From Anseongella sp036570465 (lineage in GTDB: Bacteria; Bacteroidota; Bacteroidia; Sphingobacteriales; Sphingobacteriaceae), in contig DATCYD010000136.1 of assembly GCA_036570465.1 (NCBI GenBank), positions 1 through 7,031 on the forward strand: 7,031 nt of DNA, written 5' to 3'. The position numbers were made by a program, and so were the translations under genes. Of the stretch, positions 1 through 6,355 are shown piece by piece; position 1 is the first letter of the stretch; each line of letters starts with the position of its first letter. Under the pieces are notes generated by a model, which did not search any database, had not been told where the DNA came from, and saw only the letters and a program-made list of their open reading frames with translations.

Positions 1-1446
1 TACCCGTATAGCGAATACAACGAAAGTTACTGGTTCGATGATATGAAATCCCCTTACCAGGAAGAACAGCGTTTCGACTGGTACCGACCGGACATCGTTG
101 GCGGAAAATCAGTCATGTGGGGCCGGCAAAGCTACCGCTGGAGTGATCTGGACTTCGAAGCCAACGCCCGTGACGGCATTGCCATTGACTGGCCCATCCG
201 TTATAAGGACATTGCTCCCTGGTACGACTACGTGGAAACGTTTGTGGGCATCAGCGGGCAGAAAGAAGGGCTGCATCAGCTGCCTGACGGTCAATTCCTT
301 CCTCCAATGGAAATGAATTGTGTTGAAAAGAAAGTCAAGGAAGGCATTGAAGCGAACTTCAACGGCCGGGTTCTGACCATGGGACGGGTAGCCAACTTAA
401 CCAGGGCTGTAGGCGGCAGGGGGCCCTGTCAATACCGTAATTTATGCAGCCGCGGATGCCCGTACAGCGGATATTTCGCGTCCCAGGCGGCCACACTTCC
501 CGCGGCGGAAGCTACCGGCAACCTGACCTTGCGTACAGACTCCATCGTCAATGCCCTGATCTACGATAACCAGCTTGGAAAAGCCACCGGTGTACGTGTG
601 ATTGACGCCAACACCAACGAAACCACTGAGTATCATGCAAAGATCATTTTCGTAAACGGATCGGCCATCTGGAGTACCTGGTTGCTGATGAATTCTACTT
701 CGGACCGCTTTCCGGATGGATTGGGAAATGATAGTGGCGTCCTGGGCCAATACCTGATGGACCACCATTTCCGTACCGGCGCCCGGGGAGTTATGGACGG
801 CTTCGAAGACAAATATTATTATGGCAGACGCCCCAACGGCATATATGTTCCACGGTATCGCAATGTCAACGGTGACAAACGAGATTACCTCCGGGGTTTC
901 GGTTACCAGGGCGGCGCCGGTCGCGGAGGCTGGAAACGGGCTGCTGAAGAAGGGATCGGAGCTTCCTACAAAGAAAGCCTTACCGAACCCGGCCGGTGGT
1001 CCATGGGCCTTGGCGGCTTCGGCGAATGCCTGCCTGATAAGGAGAATAAAATGACCCTGAACCGGGAAAAGCCGGACAAATGGGGCCAGCCTACGGTTAC
1101 CTTCGATTGCGGTTTCAAGGAAAACGAAACCAAAATGCGAAAGGATATGGCTAGCGATGCCGCAGAAATGCTGGAAGCTGCCGGCTGCAAAAACGTGAGC
1201 ACCTATGACCGGGGATCCTTCCCGGGCATGGCCATCCATGAAATGGGAACCGCGCGAATGGGCAAAAACCCCAAGGAGTCTGTCTTGAACGAATGGAATC
1301 AGGTACACGCCTGCAAGAACGTCTTCGTAACTGACGGCGCTTGCATGACCTCGGCCTCCTGCGTCAACCCCACCCTCACCTACATGGCGCTGACGGCCCG
1401 GGCTGCCGATTATGCAGTGAAAGAGCTAAAGCGCATGAACCTATAA
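1..1446 (+). CDS. GMC-family FAD-dependent oxidoreductase, C-terminal part (5' end outside window)
   Basis: The reading frame is open from base 1, so the ATG at 43 is internal and 481 codons of a longer gene are visible. GMC oxidoreductases of this type are about 550-580 residues, so the N-terminal FAD-binding GxGxxG region lies upstream. Seen directly: a GKSVMWGRQSYRW segment typical of the GMC substrate/FAD region (about 103-141); a Cys cluster C-x5-C-x3-C with Cys codons at 427, 445 and 457; and the GMC C-terminal domain with HEMGTARMG (His codon 1237) and NPTLTYMALTARAADY (Asn codon 1366). The last two are the expected His/Asn catalytic pair. Such enzymes oxidise sugars or alcohols. The Cys spacing resembles the 3Fe-4S ligands of bacterial FAD-glucose dehydrogenase, implying electron transfer to a cytochrome rather than O2; this is inference. 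Export and substrate cannot be judged without the N-terminus. Partner genes (small subunit, cytochrome c) would lie outside the window. Confidence 0.9.
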   Translation, partial: YPYSEYNESYWFDDMKSPYQEEQRFDWYRPDIVGGKSVMWGRQSYRWSDLDFEANARDGIAIDWPIRYKDIAPWYDYVETFVGISGQKEGLHQLPDGQFLPPMEMNCVEKKVKEGIEANFNGRVLTMGRVANLTRAVGGRGPCQYRNLCSRGCPYSGYFASQAATLPAAEATGNLTLRTDSIVNALIYDNQLGKATGVRVIDANTNETTEYHAKIIFVNGSAIWSTWLLMNSTSDRFPDGLGNDSGVLGQYLMDHHFRTGARGVMDGFEDKYYYGRRPNGIYVPRYRNVNGDKRDYLRGFGYQGGAGRGGWKRAAEEGIGASYKESLTEPGRWSMGLGGFGECLPDKENKMTLNREKPDKWGQPTVTFDCGFKENETKMRKDMASDAAEMLEAAGCKNVSTYDRGSFPGMAIHEMGTARMGKNPKESVLNEWNQVHACKNVFVTDGACMTSASCVNPTLTYMALTARAADYAVKELKRMNL

Positions 1447-1465
1447 TTGAATCGGTAGCGCTGAT

Positions 1466-1497
1466 GCCCGGGCGGGCCGGGAGCACGGCTCTCAGGC
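1466..1497. terminator. GC-rich hairpin region between convergent genes, possible weak terminator
   Basis: The 52-nt gap between the converging GMC and prmC genes is very GC-rich. GGGAGC (1479-1484) and GCTCTC (1488-1493) can pair as a 6-bp stem with one G-T pair and an ACG loop. An outer GCC (1466-1468) can pair with GGC (1495-1497), and GCCCGGGC at 1466-1473 is a perfect palindrome. No T-run follows on either strand, so this is not a canonical intrinsic terminator. The position between gene ends is the main reason to suggest the role. Confidence 0.25.
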
Positions 1498-1498
1498 G

Positions 1499-2401
1499 TT
1501 ACCTGACCGCTTTTATCATCCGGTCTTTGCCATGGAGATCTTTCCGGAGCTCCACATGGTGAAGACCGGTTTTTTGTAGCAATTCACAGGTTTCTTCACC
1601 CAACGCCTCGTTAATTTCCAGGTACAATTGTCCTTTGGGGTGAAGTCTTTGCATGGCAAATGCAACTATTTCCCGGTAAAACAGCAGCGAGTCATTGTTT
1701 TCCACGAACAGCGCAAGGTGTGGTTCGTATTCCAGCACATGGGGTGCCATGGCTTCCATTTCCGCCCGAGTCACATACGGTGGATTACTGACAAGCACAT
1801 CGCATTCCGGCAAAACCTTTCGAGCTTCAGCACTCAGTATATCAACCTGCTCAAAACGCACTGCAACATGGTTCAGTTGCGCATTTTCCCGAGCCAGACT
1901 CAGGGCGTTATCCGAAATATCACACGCCCATACCATGGACGCCGGAAGGTGCCTTGCCAGTGCAATAGCAATGCAACCGCTCCCGGTACCGATATCCAGA
2001 ATGGTCACCGGCCGGCCAGTAGTTTCTTGTTCTTGCCCGTACCCCGGCTGGAATCGATCCCGAATGATCAGGTCCACCAGCTCTTCGGTTTCCGGCCGCG
2101 GAATCAGCACCGAGGGATTTACCTTTAAATGCAAACCATAGAATTCTGTTTCCCCCAGCACATATTGCAGCGGCTTACCAGCCCTTATCTCTTCGACAAT
2201 CTGTTTCAGGGAATTCTGTTGTGTTCCGTTGAGCCGAAGGTCACCACGCACCATCAGCCGGCCGCGCCGTTCCCCGGTAAGATGCTCGAGAATGATCCAG
2301 CTCATGGCACCTGCTTCGCGTTCACCATGTTCTGCAGCCAGAGCATCCCGCGTTTGCCGGGCAATCGCTGTTATATCCATATTGTTGAGATCATCGCGCA
2401 T
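1499..2401 (-). CDS. prmC: Peptide chain release factor N5-glutamine methyltransferase PrmC (HemK)
   Basis: PrmC methylates the glutamine of the GGQ motif in release factors RF1 and RF2 with S-adenosylmethionine, in the cytoplasm, and is needed for efficient translation termination. With the start at 2401 the protein has 300 residues, normal for the family (about 280-300). The N-terminal helical domain carries PLQYVLGETEFYG (78-90), a PrmC signature, and IPRPETEELVD (100-110). The Rossmann methyltransferase domain shows SAM motif I DIGTGSG (136-142), an acidic D161 after beta-2, and the catalytic/substrate-binding NPPYV (206-210). Start choice: ATG codons lie at 2404, 2401 and 2380. An AGGAGGG at 2413-2407 is 5 nt from the 2401 ATG, which I prefer; starting at 2380 would give 293 residues. 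The frame stays open upstream into ribD, but that extension is antisense to ribD and not part of the protein. It is divergent from ribD and convergent with the GMC gene. Confidence 0.95.
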   Translation of the reverse strand: MRDDLNNMDITAIARQTRDALAAEHGEREAGAMSWIILEHLTGERRGRLMVRGDLRLNGTQQNSLKQIVEEIRAGKPLQYVLGETEFYGLHLKVNPSVLIPRPETEELVDLIIRDRFQPGYGQEQETTGRPVTILDIGTGSGCIAIALARHLPASMVWACDISDNALSLARENAQLNHVAVRFEQVDILSAEARKVLPECDVLVSNPPYVTRAEMEAMAPHVLEYEPHLALFVENNDSLLFYREIVAFAMQRLHPKGQLYLEINEALGEETCELLQKTGLHHVELRKDLHGKDRMIKAVR

Positions 2402-2406
2402 CATAG

Positions 2407-2413
2407 CCCTCCT
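2407..2413 (-). promoter_or_regulatory. Shine-Dalgarno sequence of prmC
   Basis: On the minus strand this reads AGGAGGG, ending 5 nt before the ATG at 2401 and only 2 nt before the ATG at 2404. The spacing therefore favours 2401 as the start. Such a strong match is uncommon in Bacteroidota, where most genes lack a Shine-Dalgarno sequence; none is evident before ribD, the glycosidase or sucC here. Confidence 0.6.
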
Positions 2414-2442
2414 GTTATCTGAAAATCCCCCCTGATTGTGTG

Positions 2443-2450
2443 CAAAAATA
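2443..2450 (-). promoter_or_regulatory. Candidate Bacteroidota -7 element for prmC
   Basis: The minus strand reads TATTTTTG, a full match to the Bacteroidota -7 consensus TAnnTTTG, about 40 nt upstream of the prmC start. No TTG or TTTG lies at the expected -33 distance (about 2467-2475), so only half the promoter is present. Single 8-mers of this kind occur by chance in AT-rich spacers. The site lies within or just before the ribD 5' end, depending on which ribD start is used. Confidence 0.35.
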
Positions 2451-2464
2451 ACTATTTTGGGCAG

Positions 2465-3514
2465 GTGGAAGCATACGATCGCATTTATATGCAGCGCTGT
2501 CTGCAACTGGCATGTCATGGACTGGGACAGGTAAGCCCAAATCCCATGGTAGGAGCCGTCATTGTCCATCAGGAAAAGATCATCGGTGAAGGCTGGCATC
2601 AGGGATATGGCCAGGCCCATGCTGAAGTTAACGCCATCAAAAACACCCGGGAGACCCATGCCGGGGCGGATAAAATGCTGCAGGAAGCCACCCTGTATGT
2701 TAACCTGGAACCCTGCGTCCATCAGGGAAAAACTCCGCCATGCGCTGATTTAATTATTCGCCAGGGCATTCCCCGGGTGATCATCGGTTGCACAGACCCT
2801 AATGAAAAAGTAGCCGGAAAAGGCATTGAAAAATTGAAGGAAGCAGGCATTGAAGTAATAACGGGTGTACTGGAAGCTGATTGCCGCGATCTGAACCGAC
2901 GCTTCATAACCTTTCAGACCGAAAGAAGACCGTACATCATTCTCAAATGGGCCCAAACCAGAAACGGATATTTCGCCCCTCTGGATGGTTCCCGTTATTG
3001 GATCACCTCTCCCCTTTCCAGTCGCCTGGTGCATCGCTGGCGAAGCGAAGAAGACGCCGTGATGGTAGGTTACCGCACTGCGCTTACCGATGACCCGCAG
3101 CTCACTGTCAGGGACTGGAGCGGACGAAACCCCTTGCGCATCGTGATTGACCGCGACCTGACCCTTCCTTCCACCCTTAAACTCTTTGACGGAACAGAAA
3201 AGACGATCGTATTCAATGCCTTTAAAACTGAGAACCACGGGGCCGTGCAATATCTGGAAGTGGAGAATTTCAATTATTACCTGGCGCAATTTTCCCTGTA
3301 TCAATTGTACCTGATGGACATTCAATCAGTGATCATCGAAGGAGGGGCGGCTACCCTGAATGAATTTATAAAGAACAACCTCTGGGACGAAGCCCGCATC
3401 CTGACCGGGGCAGCAGACCTGCCCGGCGGTCTCCACGCTCCCCGGGTTTATGGAACGCTTAGGAATGAAAAGCAGGTTGGACCAGACCGTCTCCAGATAT
3501 ATCAAAACCGATAA
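2465..3514 (+). CDS. ribD: Bifunctional riboflavin biosynthesis protein RibD (pyrimidine deaminase / uracil reductase)
   Basis: RibD carries out steps two and three of riboflavin synthesis: it deaminates the diaminopyrimidine ribosyl phosphate, then reduces the ribosyl side chain with NADPH. The N-terminal deaminase has HAEVNAI (zinc ligand His codon 2618, catalytic Glu two codons later) and PCVHQGKTPPC (Cys codons 2714 and 2741), the complete zinc site. The reductase domain begins near IILKWAQTRNGYFA and includes WITSPLSSRLVHRWRSEEDAVMVG and the late VIIEGGAATLNEF. The whole protein is about 349 residues, as expected. Start: no ATG precedes the conserved YMQRCLQLA. GTG at 2465 gives VEAYDRIYMQRC, the usual short lead, and is preferred; GTG at 2438 adds nine residues, and a stop at 2420-2422 bars anything longer except CTG. 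Neither GTG has a Shine-Dalgarno sequence. The upstream gap is too short for an FMN riboswitch. It is followed after 11 nt by a glycosidase gene. Confidence 0.94.
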   Translation: MEAYDRIYMQRCLQLACHGLGQVSPNPMVGAVIVHQEKIIGEGWHQGYGQAHAEVNAIKNTRETHAGADKMLQEATLYVNLEPCVHQGKTPPCADLIIRQGIPRVIIGCTDPNEKVAGKGIEKLKEAGIEVITGVLEADCRDLNRRFITFQTERRPYIILKWAQTRNGYFAPLDGSRYWITSPLSSRLVHRWRSEEDAVMVGYRTALTDDPQLTVRDWSGRNPLRIVIDRDLTLPSTLKLFDGTEKTIVFNAFKTENHGAVQYLEVENFNYYLAQFSLYQLYLMDIQSVIIEGGAATLNEFIKNNLWDEARILTGAADLPGGLHAPRVYGTLRNEKQVGPDRLQIYQNR

Positions 3515-3525
3515 ATCCCATTCCG

Positions 3526-4995
3526 ATGCCACCAAAAATACACACCGCTATGGTACCCGTTACCACGTTTCTGTCACCCCCTTTGACAAGAATGATCCCG
3601 GCCTCTATTTTCTTACTCGTTTTGATGTGCGTATTCCCAATAATTGGCCTGGCTCAGCAGCTAAAGGTCAGTGAAAACGGGCATTTCCTGGAATACCAAA
3701 ACGGAGATCCGTTTTTTTGGCTGGGGGATACCGCCTGGGAACTATTCCATCGCCTCGACCGCAAAGAAGCTGCCCTGTACCTGGAAAACCGGGCAGAGAA
3801 AGGCTTCACCGTCATTCAGGCAGTTGTATTGGCTGAGTTTGACGGTCTGCATACCCCCAACGCTTATGGCGATACCCCGCTCACGGAAGATGACCCTACC
3901 CGCCCGAATGAAGCTTATTTCAAACACGTCGACTACATTGTTCGCAAAGCATCCCGGCTGGGGTTATTTATTGGCATGCTTCCCACCTGGGGTGACAAAG
4001 TTGTCAAACGCTGGGGCGTCGGCCCGGAAATATTCACCCCGGAGAACGCCTATACATACGGCCTTTTCCTGGGAAAGCGCTACAACAATTCACCCATCAT
4101 CTGGATCCTGGGTGGCGACCGGAACCCCGATGGACCAAAGCACATTCAGGTGTGGGACGCCATGGCAAAAGGCATACTGGAAGGAAGCGGCGGACACCAG
4201 CTGATCACCTATCATCCTCAGGGCGGCAGCGGTTCATCCAAATGGTTTCATGAAAAAGACTGGCTGGACCTGAACACCTTTCAGTCAGGACACGGCGAAA
4301 GAGACGGACGGAATTATCAAAAGCTCACGCACGATTACAACCTGAGTCCCACCAAGCCCACCCTGGACGCCGAACCGAATTACGAAGACCACCCCGTTGG
4401 CTGGAAACCTGAAGAACTCGGCTGGTTTGATGCCTTTGACTCCCGCCGGGCCGGATATTGGAGCATGTTATCAGGTGCCTGCGGCCACACTTACGGCAAT
4501 CACAATATCTGGCAAATGCTCGAACCCGGCCGGGACCCGGTCTCTTTCGCCCGTACCGGCTGGCGTTTCGCCATTAACCACCCCGGAGCTTTCCAGGCCG
4601 GCTATATGCGCCGCCTGTTCGAGTCCCTCCCCTGGCAACAACTGATACCGGATCAATCGCTCATCAAAAATAAGAACCCCCGGGACGCCACTCATCAGGT
4701 GGCCGCCATTTCATCCGCCGGTAATTTCCTGCTCGCTTATACGCCCTATGGAAAATCTCTCCGCATCGATCTCTCCAAACTTCCCGAAGGAGAGCTGCAC
4801 GCCAGTTGGTACAACCCCCGTGACGGCACCTGCTGGCCCCTGGCTTCGATGAAACAAGTATCTCCGGCCACGCCCGAACCTTCATTCAGGTTGTTATCCT
4901 CTTTCACGAACAACGGAAACGTGCAGGAATTTAAACCCCATTCAGCTGGAAGAGGCAGCGACTGGGTACTGGTCATCACAACCCCAAACGAATAG
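3526..4995 (+). CDS. Secreted DUF4038 (GH140-like) glycoside hydrolase with C-terminal putative collagen-binding domain
   Basis: This is a 489-residue exported protein. A hydrophobic stretch at residues 24-42 ending in GLA, followed by QQ, looks like a type I signal peptide; Cys35 lacks the small residue before it that a lipobox needs. Residues about 46-370 match the DUF4038 TIM-barrel type: FFWLGDTAWELFHRL (63-77), KGFTVIQAVVLAEFDG (92-107), IIWILGGDRNPDG (191-203) and DAEPNYED (281-288). D198 and E283 (or E287) are the likely catalytic acids by analogy with GH140 apiosidase, which cuts apiose from pectin rhamnogalacturonan II. Residues about 375-486 (LLAYTPYGKSLRIDL, WYNPRDG) resemble the small beta domain named putative collagen-binding, common at the C-terminus of this family. 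Substrate specificity is not provable here. Start: ATGs at 3526, 3550 and 3592 all keep the signal peptide; 3526 is longest, but its n-region is unusually long, so 3550 or 3592 is possible. No SusC/SusD pair is visible. Confidence 0.85.
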   Translation: MPPKIHTAMVPVTTFLSPPLTRMIPASIFLLVLMCVFPIIGLAQQLKVSENGHFLEYQNGDPFFWLGDTAWELFHRLDRKEAALYLENRAEKGFTVIQAVVLAEFDGLHTPNAYGDTPLTEDDPTRPNEAYFKHVDYIVRKASRLGLFIGMLPTWGDKVVKRWGVGPEIFTPENAYTYGLFLGKRYNNSPIIWILGGDRNPDGPKHIQVWDAMAKGILEGSGGHQLITYHPQGGSGSSKWFHEKDWLDLNTFQSGHGERDGRNYQKLTHDYNLSPTKPTLDAEPNYEDHPVGWKPEELGWFDAFDSRRAGYWSMLSGACGHTYGNHNIWQMLEPGRDPVSFARTGWRFAINHPGAFQAGYMRRLFESLPWQQLIPDQSLIKNKNPRDATHQVAAISSAGNFLLAYTPYGKSLRIDLSKLPEGELHASWYNPRDGTCWPLASMKQVSPATPEPSFRLLSSFTNNGNVQEFKPHSAGRGSDWVLVITTPNE

Positions 4996-5026
4996 TTTGA
5001 AAATAACACCAATAATCTTACTTTTG
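4996..5026 (+). promoter_or_regulatory. Bacteroidota-type promoter for sucC
   Basis: TTTG at 4996-4999, immediately after the glycosidase stop codon, is separated by 19 nt from TACTTTTG at 5019-5026. Both boxes match the primary sigma factor consensus of Bacteroidota (-33 TTTG, -7 TAnnTTTG) with the expected spacing. Transcription would start near 5033, giving a leader of roughly 60 nt before the sucC ATG. The end of that leader (5061-5095) is strongly AT-rich with no Shine-Dalgarno sequence, usual for highly expressed genes in this phylum. Confidence 0.65.
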
Positions 5027-5064
5027 AGCGCTTGCTCCTGCGCTCTGGCCAGAGCACCTCAAAA
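5022..5064. repeat. Overlapping inverted repeats between the glycosidase gene and sucC
   Basis: Three perfect inverted repeats overlap here. TTTTGAG (5022-5028) pairs with CTCAAAA (5058-5064); GAGCGC (5026-5031) pairs with GCGCTC (5040-5045) across 8 nt; and GCTCTGGCCAGAGC (5042-5055) is a perfect 14-bp palindrome. The second and third share 5042-5045, so they cannot both fold. The left arms overlap the -7 box, while the 14-bp palindrome would lie in the sucC leader RNA. Possible roles are an operator, a leader hairpin, or a processing/termination structure for the upstream transcript; no T-run follows. Which one applies cannot be told from sequence. Confidence 0.5.
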
Positions 5065-5095
5065 TGATTGTAAAATTTAAACTTTCCATTTAATA

Positions 5096-6289
5096 ATGAA
5101 CATACACGAATATCAGGGTAAGGAAATTCTCAAAAGCTTTGGAGTCCGGGTACAGGAAGGCATCGTAGCCGAAACTCCCGAACAGGCCGTTGAAGCCGCC
5201 AGAACCCTACAGGAGCAAACCGGCACCGGCTGGTGGGTTGTCAAAGCCCAGATCCATGCCGGCGGAAGAGGTAAAGGCGGAGGTGTAAAGCTGGCAAAAT
5301 CCCTGGAAGAAGTGCAGGAAAAAGCCTCAAAGATCATCGGTATGCAGCTGGTGACCCCTCAAACAGGGCCAGAAGGAAAGAAAGTAAACAAAGTATTGAT
5401 TGCCCAGGACGTCTATTACCCGGGCGAAAATGAACCCAGTGAATTTTACATGAGCGTACTGCTGGACCGTGCGAGCGGCCGCAACATCATCATGTACTCC
5501 CCCGAAGGCGGTATGGATATTGAAGAAGTCGCAGCAAAAACGCCTGACAAGATATTCAAAGAAGAAATTGATCCCCAAACCGGCCTCCAGGCATTTCAGG
5601 CCCGCAAAATTGCCTTTAATTTTGGCCTTTCAGGAGCCGCTTTGAAGGAAATGGTAAAATTTGTCAGCGCCCTGTACAAAGCTTACGATGCTACCGACTC
5701 CTCCCTCTTCGAGATCAATCCCGTATTAAAAACCTCCGATGACAAAATCATGGCCGTCGATGCCAAGGTAAACCTCGACGACAACGCACTCTTCCGACAT
5801 CCCGAATACGCTGCCATGCGCGATCTGGCCGAAGAAGACCCCACCGAAGTAGAAGCCGGAAAATCCAATCTCAACTATGTGAAACTGGACGGCAACGTTG
5901 GCTGCATGGTAAACGGAGCCGGACTCGCCATGGCAACCATGGATATTATCAAACTTGCCGGCGGCGATCCGGCCAATTTCCTGGACGTAGGCGGAACCGC
6001 CAGCGCCAAAACAGTAGAAGCAGCCTTCCATATTATCCTACAGGACCCAAACGTAAAAGCCATCCTGATCAACATTTTCGGCGGCATTGTCCGCTGTGAC
6101 CGGGTAGCCCAGGGCGTCATCGATGCCTACCAAAACATCGGTGATATCAAAGTTCCCATCATCGTTCGCCTCCAGGGTACCAACGCCGAAGAAGCCAAAA
6201 AGCTAATCGACGAGTCCGGCCTCCAGGTTTATTCAGCCATCGCTCTTCAGGAAGCCGCCGACCTTGTTTCGGAAGTTTTAAAAAACTAA
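5096..6289 (+). CDS. sucC: Succinyl-CoA synthetase (succinate-CoA ligase) beta subunit SucC
   Basis: SucC is the nucleotide- and succinate-binding subunit of the TCA cycle enzyme that converts succinyl-CoA to succinate while making ATP or GTP; it works with SucD. The protein is 397 residues, a full family length. The ATP-grasp N-terminal half begins MNIHEYQGKEILKSFGV and carries VVKAQIHAGGRGKGGGVKL (48-66). FEINPV (205-210) and VDAKVNLDD (221-229) supply the Mg ligands N208 and D222, equivalent to E. coli N199 and D213. The C-terminal ligase domain has GNVGCMVNGAGLAMATMD (266-283), FLDVGGTAS (295-303) and NIFGGIVRCDRVAQG (326-340), including the GGIVRCD phosphate-binding turn. No key residue is missing. 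The start is the only ATG fitting the conserved N-terminus and has an AT-rich leader. It follows its own promoter. Codons favour C at the third position, as for a highly expressed gene. sucD does not follow directly, so the alpha subunit must be encoded elsewhere. Confidence 0.97.
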   Translation: MNIHEYQGKEILKSFGVRVQEGIVAETPEQAVEAARTLQEQTGTGWWVVKAQIHAGGRGKGGGVKLAKSLEEVQEKASKIIGMQLVTPQTGPEGKKVNKVLIAQDVYYPGENEPSEFYMSVLLDRASGRNIIMYSPEGGMDIEEVAAKTPDKIFKEEIDPQTGLQAFQARKIAFNFGLSGAALKEMVKFVSALYKAYDATDSSLFEINPVLKTSDDKIMAVDAKVNLDDNALFRHPEYAAMRDLAEEDPTEVEAGKSNLNYVKLDGNVGCMVNGAGLAMATMDIIKLAGGDPANFLDVGGTASAKTVEAAFHIILQDPNVKAILINIFGGIVRCDRVAQGVIDAYQNIGDIKVPIIVRLQGTNAEEAKKLIDESGLQVYSAIALQEAADLVSEVLKN

Positions 6290-6326
6290 CAACTTGATGC
6301 GGAGCAACTGCAACGAAACCAGAAAC

Positions 6327-6341
6327 TTCACCTTCGGTGGA
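6327..6341 (+). terminator. Small hairpin after sucC, weak terminator candidate
   Basis: TTCACC (6327-6332) and GGTGGA (6336-6341) form a 6-bp stem with one T-G pair and a TTC loop, in the 66-nt gap between sucC and the YciO-like gene. The following bases (aaagtatttt) hold only a short, displaced T-run. If it terminates, it would separate sucC from the next gene; otherwise the two could be co-transcribed. The stem is short and could be chance. Confidence 0.2.
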
Positions 6342-6355
6342 AAAGTATTTTAAAA

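Noticed and set aside
442..1308. Long open frame (288 codons) on the minus strand, antisense to the GMC gene
   Set aside because: It lies wholly opposite a gene with clear GMC motifs and shows no recognisable domain. Such shadows are expected opposite GC-rich coding sequence.
1466..1481. G-quadruplex in the convergent spacer
   Set aside because: Only three runs of three G occur close together; four are needed for an intramolecular quadruplex.
1628..2141. Plus-strand open frames of about 150-165 codons opposite prmC
   Set aside because: The minus-strand PrmC reading has the full motif set (DIGTGSG, NPPYV, PRPETE). The plus-strand translations look compositionally random.
2405..2464. FMN (RFN) riboswitch before ribD
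   Set aside because: The gap is about 60 nt at most, far shorter than the roughly 120-nt element, and none of its conserved blocks are visible.
2402..2722. N-terminal extension of prmC reaching back to 2722
   Set aside because: It would be antisense to ribD's conserved deaminase codons, and the AGGAGGG at 2407-2413 points to the start at 2401.
3592..3660. Lipoprotein signal peptide on the glycosidase, using Cys35
   Set aside because: The residues before the Cys are VLM; a lipobox needs a small residue (G, A or S) directly before it. The GLA followed by QQ site fits signal peptidase I better.
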